DNA of 64,000 nucleotides, taken from NCBI GenBank assembly GCA_018261735.1, contig JAGTRM010000002.1, forward strand, positions 110,493-174,492. The letters are read 5' to 3'. Source of the stretch: Pseudomonadota bacterium. Its GTDB lineage: Bacteria; Pseudomonadota; Gammaproteobacteria; Burkholderiales; Chitinibacteraceae. The notes under the pieces are model-generated. The model did not search any database and had not been told where the DNA came from. It saw nothing but the letters and a program-made list of their open reading frames with translations. Positions 19,952 to 29,100 of this stretch are shown in pieces (the stretch's first letter is position 1; each line of letters opens with the position of its first letter). Position numbers and translations under genes: made by a program.

Positions 19952-20491
19952 ATGGGTAATTTCACGCTTCGCCGGATGGTGCCGTGCCTCTTGGTATTGG
20001 CTGCGCTGGCAGGCTGTTCCAGCACGCATTCACCGGTTGCCTCAACCAGTGAATCCGCCCCTCAGCAGGCTATTCTGCCACCCAAAGTGACGGCCATTGG
20101 TTACGGCGCGCTGCCGGCCCAGGAAGGGCTTTCGCTGGAGCAGCGGCGCATCCTGGCCATCCGGGCTTCCAAGCTGGATGCCTACCGCGCGCTGGCAGAG
20201 ACCGTGGCGGGGCTGAAAATCACCGGCAGCAGCACGGTATCGGCGGTGACCATGACCAATGACAGTTTCCGCGTCTACGTGGAAGCCTACCTGCGTGGTG
20301 CTCGGGTCCTGACGGTGACCCCGCTGCCCGGCGGCAGTTACGAAACCGTGCTCGAGCTGCAATTCGGCGGGGATTTCTACCGCGATGCCCGCAATGCTGT
20401 TCAGGCTCAGCCGGTAATGCAGCAAGTTGCGCCTGCGCCGCAGGCTACGGCCTCTGCCGTGGCCAGTGCCAACTTTTATCTGGCGCAGTAA
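19952..20491 (+). CDS. flgP: LPP20-type outer-membrane lipoprotein, FlgP-like
   Basis: 179 residues with a lipoprotein signal: MGNFTLRRMVPCLLVLAALAGC, lipobox LALAGC-type with Cys22. The body has the LPP20 domain pattern QRRILAIRASKLDAYRALAETVAGLKI followed by FRVYVEAYLRGARVL, seen in FlgP of Vibrio and Campylobacter, which is an outer-membrane flagellar basal-disk lipoprotein. The next gene encodes a FlgT-like protein and starts at once, with no gap, supporting a flagellar role. No other flagellar genes are in the window. Alternative: a general LPP20 lipoprotein. Confidence 0.72.
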   Translation: MGNFTLRRMVPCLLVLAALAGCSSTHSPVASTSESAPQQAILPPKVTAIGYGALPAQEGLSLEQRRILAIRASKLDAYRALAETVAGLKITGSSTVSAVTMTNDSFRVYVEAYLRGARVLTVTPLPGGSYETVLELQFGGDFYRDARNAVQAQPVMQQVAPAPQATASAVASANFYLAQ

Positions 20492-21766
20492 ATGAAAAAG
20501 CCGGCCGTATTGTTCGCTGCGCTGCTGTTGCTGGCGGGCCTCGCCTGCGCCGCCGAGTTCGACGGCATTGCCCCGCTGGGCATGGATGGCGTCGCTGCGG
20601 CGCGGCAGGCCGCCATTCGCGACGCGCTGGATAATGCCAGCCTCGTGGCCGGCGCGCAGATCAACGGCACGACCACGGGCAATGCCGTGCGCCAGGTCGA
20701 TGCCTTGCGCGTGCGCGGCCAGCCGGTGGGCCGCTATGTGTTGCTGCGCGAATGGCAGGCGAACGGTTTTTATCATGTCACGCTCGATGTGCTGCCGGCC
20801 GTGGATGACGTGACCGGCGCCCTGTCCGTGGCCCCCGCTTGCGGCCCGGACTACCGGCGCAAGGCACTGATTACACAATTGGCAGTTCTCAGCCCGGTAC
20901 AAATCGCCGATCTGCCGCGCTTCCCGGAAGCATTGCAGGCGGAAATCATTCGCCGCATGGAAGCTGGCGGGCATTTCCTGCCGCAGGCCAGCGGCAATGA
21001 AGCGGCCTACCACGTGCAAACCAACCGAACCGAGCCGCAATCGAACCCCGAATGGATTCGTGATCTGGCGCGCCGTTATGGCGTGCAATTCGTGGTCGGT
21101 GGCGTGTTGCGCGATGCGGGTTTCGAGGGTGAGCGCTACGTGTTCAGCCACGGTAACGATGTCCGGCCGGGCGAGCGCAAGCAGGAACTCAATCTGCCAC
21201 TGCTGAATTTCTTCAAGCCCGGGATCAAGGCAACGCCGTCTGCCCGGCGTTTCGAGATGGATCTGCTGGTATTCGACGGCGTGTCCGGCGCGCAGATCGC
21301 CCGTCATCGACTGGCGGGCAAGGCGGAAGGGCAGGTACTGTTTGGGGCCGAGGTCGTGTTCGATCCGTCCGTGGTCATGGGAACGCAGCGTTTCTTTGCC
21401 TCGGATTTCGGCAAGCTGGTCGATGCCAAGCTTGATGACGCGGTGAACAGCCTCTACCGCGATATCCAGTGCGTCCCGTTCTCGGCACGCGTCGCCCGTG
21501 TCGAGCCGGGGCGGGTCACGGTGGATGCCGGCGGCACCAGCAAGCTGGCCGTGGGGGATCGCTTGCAGGTCTACCGCCTGCGCCCCGGCGCGCGTGGTGT
21601 GGATGCCACGGGGCGGAGTGGCCAGCTGGGCTGGCCGGAGGAATTGGCCGGCACGCTGGTTATCCGCGAAGTGCAACCGCTGTTTTCCGCCGGGGTGCCC
21701 GAGGGCGCGCTGCGGGTCGAGGTCGGCGATTACGTGCGCTTTGCCGGAACGGGAGAGAAGCGATGA
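20492..21766 (+). CDS. flgT: Flagellar assembly protein FlgT-like
   Basis: 424 residues with a Sec signal peptide (MKKPAVLFAALLLLAGLACAA). FlgT forms the H-ring around the LP ring and helps stabilise or assemble the motor outside the membrane. Three parts are visible as in FlgT: an N-terminal domain with AARQAAIRDALDNASLVAGAQI, a middle domain with IADLPRFPEALQAEIIRRMEAGG and YGVQFVVGGVLRD, and a C-terminal beta-rich domain with VAVGDRLQVYR-type residues (KLAVGDRLQVYRLRPG) and LVIREVQPLFSAG. It directly follows flgP and overlaps the next small gene by 4 bp (ATGA). The assignment is by pattern recognition, not alignment. Confidence 0.72.
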   Translation: MKKPAVLFAALLLLAGLACAAEFDGIAPLGMDGVAAARQAAIRDALDNASLVAGAQINGTTTGNAVRQVDALRVRGQPVGRYVLLREWQANGFYHVTLDVLPAVDDVTGALSVAPACGPDYRRKALITQLAVLSPVQIADLPRFPEALQAEIIRRMEAGGHFLPQASGNEAAYHVQTNRTEPQSNPEWIRDLARRYGVQFVVGGVLRDAGFEGERYVFSHGNDVRPGERKQELNLPLLNFFKPGIKATPSARRFEMDLLVFDGVSGAQIARHRLAGKAEGQVLFGAEVVFDPSVVMGTQRFFASDFGKLVDAKLDDAVNSLYRDIQCVPFSARVARVEPGRVTVDAGGTSKLAVGDRLQVYRLRPGARGVDATGRSGQLGWPEELAGTLVIREVQPLFSAGVPEGALRVEVGDYVRFAGTGEKR

Positions 21767-22050
21767 AAGCGGGAAACATGCTGTTGATGGCGGCGCTCGC
21801 AGGCCTGCTGGCGAGTGGAGAAGCCGCTCTGGCTGCCGTGCATAACCCGCTTCGCCATCGGTCGGTGGTATCGCCCGCGCGGGCCAGCGGCAAGGTGCTG
21901 ACCCTGCCGGCAAGCCTGTTGCCCAAAGAGGCGATCGTGCCCGGGGCTGCCGCCAAAGGGACCGCTCCCGTTTCGGCTCGGCGCGAGGTCGAGGCGGTAC
22001 AGGTCACGACCGACCCGAACGTGCGCTGGCAGCTTTACAGCTATCCCTGA
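21763..22050 (+). CDS. Small secreted protein of unknown function, third gene of the flgPT cassette
   Basis: 95 residues. Its ATG overlaps the flgT stop (ATGA), implying translational coupling. A signal peptide is evident (MKAGNMLLMAALAGLLASGEAALAA), followed by about 70 residues that are low in complexity and have no recognised domain: VHNPLRHRSVVSPARASGKVL, then LTLPASLLP, ending WQLYSYP. The mature protein is basic and probably unstructured. By position it may assist FlgP/FlgT in the periplasm. The stop codon abuts repeat copy B. Confidence 0.65.
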   Translation: MKAGNMLLMAALAGLLASGEAALAAVHNPLRHRSVVSPARASGKVLTLPASLLPKEAIVPGAAAKGTAPVSARREVEAVQVTTDPNVRWQLYSYP

Positions 22051-22192
22051 GAACCTGATCACGATCTTGCTGCGAGGCCGTGATCAGGGCTCATGCGCTG
22101 CTCAAAATCCTCATGTACTACTTGTACACTCCGGTTTCTGCGCTGCTCTTCACCCTGCTGACGACCTCTCGCGACAGATCGTGAGCAGGTTC
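22051..22192 (+). repeat. Palindromic MITE-like repeat, copy B
   Basis: 142 bp, starting right after the stop codon of the third flgPT-cassette gene. Ends: GAACCTGATCACGATC and GATCGTGAGCAGGTTC, inverted with one mismatch over the outer 16 bp. Centre: AAAATCCTCATG-TACTACT-TGTACACTCCGG, shared with copy A. The whole unit could fold into one long stem-loop on either strand. Confidence 0.85.
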
Positions 22193-22206
22193 TGAGCGGG
22201 CCGGAA

Positions 22207-22944
22207 TCAGCGGCAGCTGGTTTCGCGCAGTTCTATGCCGCGGAACGGGCTGCCCGCCTTTTCCAGCTGCTGCCGGTTCTCCGCCGACACATTGCGCAGC
22301 ATGAAGCTCACCGGCCTGAGTGTATCGTCCTTGTCGCGGATCACGGCTGAACGCACGCCCTTGGCGCGCAGCTCGGCCAGGCGCCGCTCCGCCGCTTCGC
22401 GCGTGCTGTAAACGCCCAGCGAAATCGCGTTCTGCCAGCGCTTGCCGTCATTGACAACGAAATAGTCGTCAACGCCCATTTCCGCAATCTGCTGTGCCTT
22501 ATTGCGTGCCTCGACCGGGGTCGTGAGCGGCGGGATATAGACCCAAGCCTTGGCGTTTTCCGCGCCGCCGCTCTCGCTCGCGTTCAATCCCAGCGCCTTG
22601 ATCCGGCTGCGCGCGGTGCTGGCCTGTTCAATGGAAAAGCCGCTCCAGCGCAGACAGGCCAGCTTGCCAGCGACCGGCGAGGCGGCTGCCTGCGGCTTTG
22701 CGGCGGGTTGCGAGGCAACAGGCACGGATGCCGGGGTGGCGGCGGGTTGCGAAGCCACGGACGCAGACGCCGGGATGGCCGGGGCGACGGGTTTGGGGGC
22801 GTTGAGTTGTCCGGTGACAATCCGCACCTGGCTGGCGTTGAGTTCGCGCCCGCGCGGGTCGACGGCATTGGTGCTGCCGCCCAGGTTGATCAGGCCGAAT
22901 ACCAGGATATTGAGGATCAGGAAAACAAAGAAGAGCCACTTCAT
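22207..22944 (-). CDS. SPOR-domain inner-membrane protein
   Basis: 245 residues. One N-terminal membrane helix (about 4-20, WLFFVFLILNILVFGLINLGG), a long Pro/Ala/Ser-rich periplasmic linker (about 50-95) and a C-terminal SPOR domain: AWVYIPPLTTPVEARNKAQQI, YFVVNDGKRWQNAISLGVYSTREAAERRLAEL. SPOR domains bind glycan strands stripped of stem peptides and bring proteins to division sites. It is the last gene of the STAS-birA-coaX-SPOR operon, overlapping coaX by 4 bp, a layout common in betaproteobacteria. Confidence 0.88.
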   Translation of the reverse strand: MKWLFFVFLILNILVFGLINLGGSTNAVDPRGRELNASQVRIVTGQLNAPKPVAPAIPASASVASQPAATPASVPVASQPAAKPQAAASPVAGKLACLRWSGFSIEQASTARSRIKALGLNASESGGAENAKAWVYIPPLTTPVEARNKAQQIAEMGVDDYFVVNDGKRWQNAISLGVYSTREAAERRLAELRAKGVRSAVIRDKDDTLRPVSFMLRNVSAENRQQLEKAGSPFRGIELRETSCR

Positions 22945-23681
22945 TGCAGATTTTCCTCGTGGGTTGTCGCTAAAGCAGCCAGACCATGCAGTGCCAGATT
23001 ATCGACCACGGATACCGGGCCCGTGAGCAGCGGCTGCAGCAGCGCGGCATCGCCCCCGCTCAGTATGATCTGGACCGGCGTTTGCCCGGTAGCGGCCAGG
23101 CGCTCGACCATTGCGGCAATGGCTCCGCTCAGCGCACTCAGGCAGCCGGTTTCAATCGCATCGTCGGTCGCAGTCGGGAACGGCGTGAAGCGGCCACTCG
23201 CCATGGGCAGGCGTGCAGTGCCCTGAGCCAGGGCTTGCTTCATCAGCTGGTAACCGGGCAGGATCATGCCGCCCGGGAAATGCCCGTCCGCCGTGAGTGC
23301 ATCGACAACCAGCGCTGTGCCGGCGGAAACCACGACCAGCGCCGTATCCGGGAAGCGTGCGCGCGCGCCGAGCAGGGCAGCCCAGCGGTCGGCACCCAGC
23401 CGGGCAGGGTCGGCATAGCCATTGCTGATGCCGCCTTGCCGTGCGGAAGGCTGCAGCCATTGCACGCCGATCTGCCAGCGCAGTGCCACTTGCGCGGCGA
23501 CGACGGACCGGGTTTGTTCGTTGCTGACAGCGCAGCCCAGCGCGCGATTGGGGGCGGCGATATTCGTCCAGGCCGCTGCCAGATCTTCGGCACGCGTTAC
23601 CGCGCCATGGGCCAGGAAAGTGCCGTTTTCTGCCAGCGCCCACTTGATGCGGCTATTGCCCAGGTCCAACAGCAGGATCAT
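22941..23681 (-). CDS. coaX: Type III pantothenate kinase
   Basis: 246 residues from the ATG at 23681, which overlaps the birA stop (ATGA). An open extension into birA is not coding. CoaX phosphorylates pantothenate in the first step of CoA synthesis and is of the ASKHA fold. Seen: LLLDLGNSRIKWAL (phosphate-1 motif), GADRWAALLGARARF, and VVSAGTALVVDALTADGHFPGGMILPG (phosphate-2 and monovalent cation region). Type III kinases are insensitive to CoA feedback and typically replace CoaA. Confidence 0.95.
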   Translation of the reverse strand: MILLLDLGNSRIKWALAENGTFLAHGAVTRAEDLAAAWTNIAAPNRALGCAVSNEQTRSVVAAQVALRWQIGVQWLQPSARQGGISNGYADPARLGADRWAALLGARARFPDTALVVVSAGTALVVDALTADGHFPGGMILPGYQLMKQALAQGTARLPMASGRFTPFPTATDDAIETGCLSALSGAIAAMVERLAATGQTPVQIILSGGDAALLQPLLTGPVSVVDNLALHGLAALATTHEENLQ

Positions 23682-24634
23682 GCGCGCTGCCTGCGCAAAC
23701 TGACATCGCCGCTGTGGATCAGGCGGGTTTGCCCTTCCACCTGCAAACGCAGTGCGCCTTCGTCGCTGACGCCCAGAATGATGCCTTGCAGGTGGCGGCC
23801 ATCGGGCATGTGCACCTGCGCCGGCTGGTCGTGCCAGGCATGGTGCGCTTCCCATTCGCCGCGCAAGGGGGCAAAGCCTTCTGCCGCGAAGCGTGGGAGC
23901 GTGCGTTCCAGTTCGGCCAGGATTCGTCCGAACAGGACGTTGCGCCCGATGTTCAGTCCGTTTCCTTCCAGCGCTGCCGCAGGCTGGTCCAGCGGACCCA
24001 TGCCCTCGGGCAGGTAAAGATTCAGGCCGACGCCGATCACCACCTGCGCCGGGCCGAGCGCATCGCCCTGCATCTCGATCAGGATACCGCCGACCTTGCC
24101 TTGCGGCAGCAGCAGGTCATTGGGCCATTTGAGGCCGATTTCGCGCACGCCGGCGGCTTCGATTGCCCGGGCCAGTGCCGCGCCCACGGCGAGCGGCAGG
24201 CCCGCGAGTTGGGCCGGCCCCTCGGGGAAAGTCCAGGCCAGCGAAAACATCAGACTGCCGCCAAGCGTGCCCAGCCATTTGCGCCCCATGCGCCCGCGAC
24301 CACCGCTTTGCCATTCGGTGACCAGTACCCGGCCGTGTTGCGGCGCGGCCAGCAGTGCGCGGTTGGTCGATTCGCTGTGGTCGAGTACTTCCACACTGAA
24401 TGCCGATGCGGGCATGAGTTCGCCCTGGATGGCCGAGGTGTTCAGCCATTCGATCGGCCGACTCAGGCGGTAGCCCAGGCCATGGCGGCGTTCCAGGGTG
24501 ATGCCATAGGTTTCGGCACGGGCGAGCGTGGTGGATACACTGGCGCGCGAGATGCCGAGTCGTTCGGCAATCGCTTCGCCGGAAGTGAAGTGGCCAGCAT
24601 CAAGCTGGCGCAGGCAGGGAATCAGTTTCGACAT
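23678..24634 (-). CDS. birA: Biotin--[biotin carboxyl-carrier protein] ligase with HTH repressor domain
   Basis: 318 residues. The N-terminal winged helix (about residues 5-65, with GEAIAERLGISRASVSTTLARAE) indicates a bifunctional ligase and biotin operon repressor. The catalytic part contains the biotinyl-AMP motif SGGRGRMGRKW and the KWPNDLLLPQGKVGGILIE segment. The C-terminal SH3-like domain ends with LRLQVEGQTRLIHSGDVSLR. A second ligase without an HTH domain lies in the malonate cluster (41342-42166). Operon with coaX and the SPOR gene. Confidence 0.95.
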   Translation of the reverse strand: MSKLIPCLRQLDAGHFTSGEAIAERLGISRASVSTTLARAETYGITLERRHGLGYRLSRPIEWLNTSAIQGELMPASAFSVEVLDHSESTNRALLAAPQHGRVLVTEWQSGGRGRMGRKWLGTLGGSLMFSLAWTFPEGPAQLAGLPLAVGAALARAIEAAGVREIGLKWPNDLLLPQGKVGGILIEMQGDALGPAQVVIGVGLNLYLPEGMGPLDQPAAALEGNGLNIGRNVLFGRILAELERTLPRFAAEGFAPLRGEWEAHHAWHDQPAQVHMPDGRHLQGIILGVSDEGALRLQVEGQTRLIHSGDVSLRRQRA

Positions 24635-24661
24635 GGTGACTTGATTGTAGCAGCCCGATCA

Positions 24662-25837
24662 TCAGGCTTTGCGGCGTTCGATGGTAACGAGTTCAGAAAT
24701 GCCCATCAGGCGCAGCAGGGCCAGGACCAGTTCGTTGACCCGGATGATGTGCACGCTGTGCCCCTGTTGCAAAAGTTCCATGAACAGGTTGAGGAACTGG
24801 CCGGCCGATTCGAAATCGACCCGGTCGACGCATTCGAAATCCAGCACGATTTCATAGCCGCCCTGCTGGGCGTAGTTGCGGATTTCTGCCAGGCCCTGCG
24901 GATGCTGGCTGGTGATTTCACCCTGCAGCACCAGACATTCCCGGGGAGGGGCGGACGGGCTGGAATCGGCGACGGTGGGCGCGGCCGCTTCGATTTTTGG
25001 CGCCAGCCGGTCGTCCCAGGACGGGGGCGAGACTTCAAAGGTGATGGCGTATTCGATGGCCAGATTGTCGAATGCTTCGTGCAGCCCCATTGCCTGGTGC
25101 ACCTCGATCAGCAGCAGCCAGAATGGAGCTTCGGACGGAACACGGCGCCCGGTTTCGATTTTTCCGGCCAGCAGCTTGGCAAAGGAGGCACCGCCCAGAA
25201 TCTGCCGGGGCGTGGCCACTTTTCTGGACAGGTGCCACAGCGCCAGAATCTCGGCCGCGGCCATGGAGTCGATTTCCTTGACCCGGCTGAAATCGAGGCG
25301 CGGCGGATTAAGGCGCGTGGTCACCGCACGCAACGGGGCCAATTCCCTGTCGAGTGTCGCGGCGGTCAGTTGTGCACCAAAGGTATGGGTGTTGCCGGCC
25401 GTCGCAGTAGGCTGATTCTGTACCCGCTTGCGTTCGGACCAGATCGGCGGGGTTCTTTCGAACTCCATGACAAATTCGAGGCCTAGATTTTCGTAAGCGG
25501 CCCGGTCATTTTGCTGCTGGTAGAGCTCGAACAGCATCAGCCAAGTTTCCAGACGGCGCTGGCCGCGAATTTCCTGGATGGCGGTTTGCAGAATCGGGAT
25601 TGCGGCGCGACCACTGTTGTTGGCATGCATGATGGCCGCTTCTTCCTCGGCCGCAGAGAGCTGGCTGCCGCCCGAGCTGACTTCGATACCGGAATAGGAA
25701 TCCTGGGCCTGGCCAAACGGGGGCGCTTCGGGCGTTTGGGGGTCTGCTGCGGGAGGCTTGGGCGTGACGACGCTCCGTGGCGGATGAAGCCTGGGGTCGA
25801 AATCCGTATCCTTCTTTTTGAAAAACGAAAATGCCAC
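24662..25837 (-). CDS. STAS-domain protein with internal duplication, function unknown
   Basis: 391 residues from the GTG at 25837 (CAGGAAA ribosome site 11 bp upstream). After a Pro-rich N-terminal region it has two similar blocks: WLMLFELYQQQNDRAAYENL (about 140-160) and WLLLIEVHQAMGLHEAFDNL (about 265-285), each followed by a short acidic-aromatic stretch (FERTPPIW; FEVSPPSW). Each block is followed by a STAS-like beta-alpha region; the C-terminal one, EIVLDFECVDRVDFESAGQFLNLFMEL, is the clearest. It is soluble, with no signal peptide. It resembles betaproteobacterial proteins that sit with birA-coaX; anti-anti-sigma or scaffold roles are guesses. First gene of the four-gene operon. Confidence 0.7.
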   Translation of the reverse strand: MAFSFFKKKDTDFDPRLHPPRSVVTPKPPAADPQTPEAPPFGQAQDSYSGIEVSSGGSQLSAAEEEAAIMHANNSGRAAIPILQTAIQEIRGQRRLETWLMLFELYQQQNDRAAYENLGLEFVMEFERTPPIWSERKRVQNQPTATAGNTHTFGAQLTAATLDRELAPLRAVTTRLNPPRLDFSRVKEIDSMAAAEILALWHLSRKVATPRQILGGASFAKLLAGKIETGRRVPSEAPFWLLLIEVHQAMGLHEAFDNLAIEYAITFEVSPPSWDDRLAPKIEAAAPTVADSSPSAPPRECLVLQGEITSQHPQGLAEIRNYAQQGGYEIVLDFECVDRVDFESAGQFLNLFMELLQQGHSVHIIRVNELVLALLRLMGISELVTIERRKA

Positions 25838-25937
25838 GCTTTGTTTTCCTGAAATGTCGCTCGCCCGCCCAAGGCGGTGATGGTCCACGATTCTAACCGC
25901 GCTAGGCCAGAGGTTGAAAGGTTTCCGGCGGATGGCT

Positions 25938-26010
25938 TGGATCACAATCTCTGATATGCCGTGATCGGGGACCATGCGCGGCTCTTCAGCCTGCCGATAG
26001 CCTCTCTCAA
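25938..26010 (+). repeat. Degenerate, internally deleted copy of the palindromic repeat
   Basis: GATCACAATCTCTGATATGC, then CGTGATCGGGG and CATGCGCGGCTCTTCA, follow the order of copies A and B, but the central hairpin is missing. In copies A and B that hairpin is bordered by the direct repeat GCTGCTC, so one recombination or slippage event would give this form. Identity is low outside the CGTGATCGGGG block. Confidence 0.45.
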
Positions 26011-26111
26011 CGGTTCGAGAACAGCGTTTCGCGCTATTGCTGGTGGGCGTTTGATGCCTGCCTGCTAAACTGAAAAGATACTATTGCCATGCTTTTTCTG
26101 GGAGTTGCCCG

Positions 26112-29100
26112 ATGCGCTCTGTGAGCCAGTTTTCCCGCTTTTTTACCCGGCGTGTCCGGATTGGGTTGATGGTTTGTGCTGGATTACTGGTGCTGTTCGG
26201 CTTGTTTGGCTTCTTGGCCCTGCCTGCCTTGCTGCGGCCCTGGCTGGAAAAGGAAGCCAGTGCTGCGCTGCATCGCCAGGTCAGTATCGGCAAGATTGCG
26301 ATCAATCCCTATCTGCTGCGCGTGGTATTGCGCGATGTCGCCGTCAACGAAAAAGAAGGCGCGCTGTTCCAGTTTGCCGCGCTGACCGCCGATGCCGAGC
26401 TGGCCAGCTTGTGGCGACGCGGCCCGGTGCTGCGCGAGATCACGCTGGAGTCCCCGCGGCTGCATCTCGTGCGGCTGAGCGCCGATCGCTACAATTTTTC
26501 CGATTTGCTCGAAGGCCCGCCGCAAACACCGGCCAAGGACGATGCGCCCTTGCCGCGCTTCTCGCTCAACAATATCCGCATCATGGGTGGCAGCATCGAT
26601 TTCGATGACCGCTTCGAGCATGCCTGGCAGCAAATCAGCGATTTGCAACTGGCCCTGCCTTTCATATCCACCCTGCCGTACCGGCTCGATGAATATATTC
26701 AGCCGGGTTTGTCCGGCAAGCTCAATGGCTCGATCTTCAAGCTGGCGGGGCAATCCAAGCCTTTCAAGGATAGCCACGAAACCCGGCTTTCGCTGCAGCT
26801 CGACCAACTGAACCTGCCGCATTACCTGGCCTATGTTCCCCTGCCCAAGGAAGTGAATCTGCCGAGCGGCCGGATGTCCGGGCAAGTGGATGTGGTGTTC
26901 CGCGAGGAGAACGACCAGCCGCGCCTCTTGATTCAGGGCAAGCTGGGCTTGACGGACGGGCGGCTGGATTATCGCGGCGAACCGATCCTGCAGCTGCCGG
27001 CGCTGCAGATTGAGCTAGGCAGCCTGGAACCGCTGTTGCAGAAGTATCGTCTGGGCCGTATCGGCATCGACAAACCGGTGCTGACTGTCGCACGCGATGC
27101 CCGGGGCGAACTCAACTGGCTGACTGCCTTCTCAGCCAAACCTGCCGGCAAGCCCGCCGCGAACAACGGGAGCGCTCCCGCTGCGGCGGCTCCGCCTCTG
27201 GTTGAAGTGGCCGAGCTTGCCCTGAACGAAGGCCGTATCGACTGGAAAGATGCCGCGGTGAAGCCGGCGTATGCCGCCAGCGGCGAGGCCATCACCATCA
27301 AGACCAAACATTTTTCCACCGCTGCCAAGGCTTCCGCGCCGGTCGAGATCGCGTTCAAGACGGGCTTTGGCGAAACGTTCAATGCCGCGTTGCAGGTGCA
27401 AGCCAGTCCGCTGGCCATCGATGGCCGCGTGGCACTGGATAACGTCCAGCCCGGACGTTATCCGCCGTATCTGAAGCCCTATTTTGCTGGCGAGATTGCC
27501 AACGGCCAGCTATCAAGTTCACTGAATCTGCATTTTGCCGCCGACCCGCAAGTGCTGGAAATCAGCCAGGGCGCATTCGGCATCCAGGATCTGGCGATCC
27601 GCCTGGCCAGAGAAAAGGCGCCGGCGCTGAAACTCGCCGCGTTGAACGCGAGCGGAATCGGCGTGAATCTGGGCAAGCAGCTGGTGGAGGTCGCGAGCCT
27701 GAATATCAGCGGCAGCGAAAACAAGATCGTGATGGGCAAGGATGGCAGCATCAACCTGCAGCTGCTGCTGCCGCCGGCCGTTGCGAAACCCACGGCGGCG
27801 AGCAGGGACAAGACGCCGCCGTGGCGGATCAAGCTGGCGCAACTGGCGCTTGAAAAGTCGGCGCTGCGTCTCGAGGATCAGCGCCAGAGCGGCACGCCGC
27901 CGCTGGTCTTGTCCGATCTCGGATTGAAGGTGGAAAACCTCGATAGCGCACCGGACAGCACGGCCAAGCTCGATTTTTCGGCCAAGGCCGGCAAGCGCGG
28001 CTTCGTCAAGGTGAGCGGGCCGTTCGTGCCGCAACCGTTCTCGGCCAAATGGCAGCTTGATCTGCGCCAGTTCGACGCCGCGTTCACCCAGCCGTATTTC
28101 ACCGATCTGCTCAATATCCGTCTAGCCAGCATCTGGCTGGGCGCGCGCGGCGAGGCGCAGATTGCCACCGCGCCCAAGCTCGCCGTGCGCTATCGCGGCA
28201 ATCTGGCGGTGAACGATCTACATGCGATCGACAAGATCAATGGCGAAGATTTCCTCAAATGGCGCTCGCTGGCGCTGACCGGCGCGGACGTGCAGACGGA
28301 GCCGTTCAAGCTGGCGCTGCGCGAAGTCGCATTGTCTGATTTCTATTCGCGGCTGATCCTGTCCAAGGAAGGCAAGCTCAATCTGCAGGACATCGTGGTC
28401 AAGGAAGGACAGGCGACCTCAGTGACGGCGAATCCGGCGGTCGGTGCGCCGGCAGCCAAGCCCGTCGCCGTGGCTTCGGCACCGGTGGCGCCGCGCGCGC
28501 CGTTGCCGCCGATCAGCATCGGCAAGATCACCCTGACCGGCGGCAACATCAACTACACCGACAACTTCATCCAGCCCAACTTCACCGCCAACCTGATGGA
28601 CATGGGCGGCGTGATCGGCGGACTTTCCAGCAGCGAATCCGCGCGCGCCAACCTCGATCTGCGCGGCAGCGTCGACCGCATTGCGCCGGTCACGATTGCC
28701 GGCAGCCTGAACCCGCTGGCGCAGAAAATGTTCCTCGATATCAAGGCGGCGGTGAAGGGTTATGAACTGACGGCAGCGTCAACCTATTCGGCCAAGTACG
28801 CCGGTTACGGCATCGAGAAAGGCAAGCTCTCGATGGAGGTGGCCTATTTCATCGAGAACAACCAGCTGAAAGCGGCCAACCAGTTGACCCTCGACCAGCT
28901 CACCCTGGGCGACAGGGTCGAAAGCCCGGAGGCCACCAAGCTGCCGGTGAAGTTCGCGCTGGCGCTGCTTACCGACCGGCGCGGGCAGATCAACCTGAAC
29001 CTGCCGATCGAAGGCTCGCTCGACGACCCTCAGTTCCGCATTGGCAAAATCATCTGGCAGGTGATCGGCAACCTGCTGGAAAAAGCCGTGACTGCACCGT

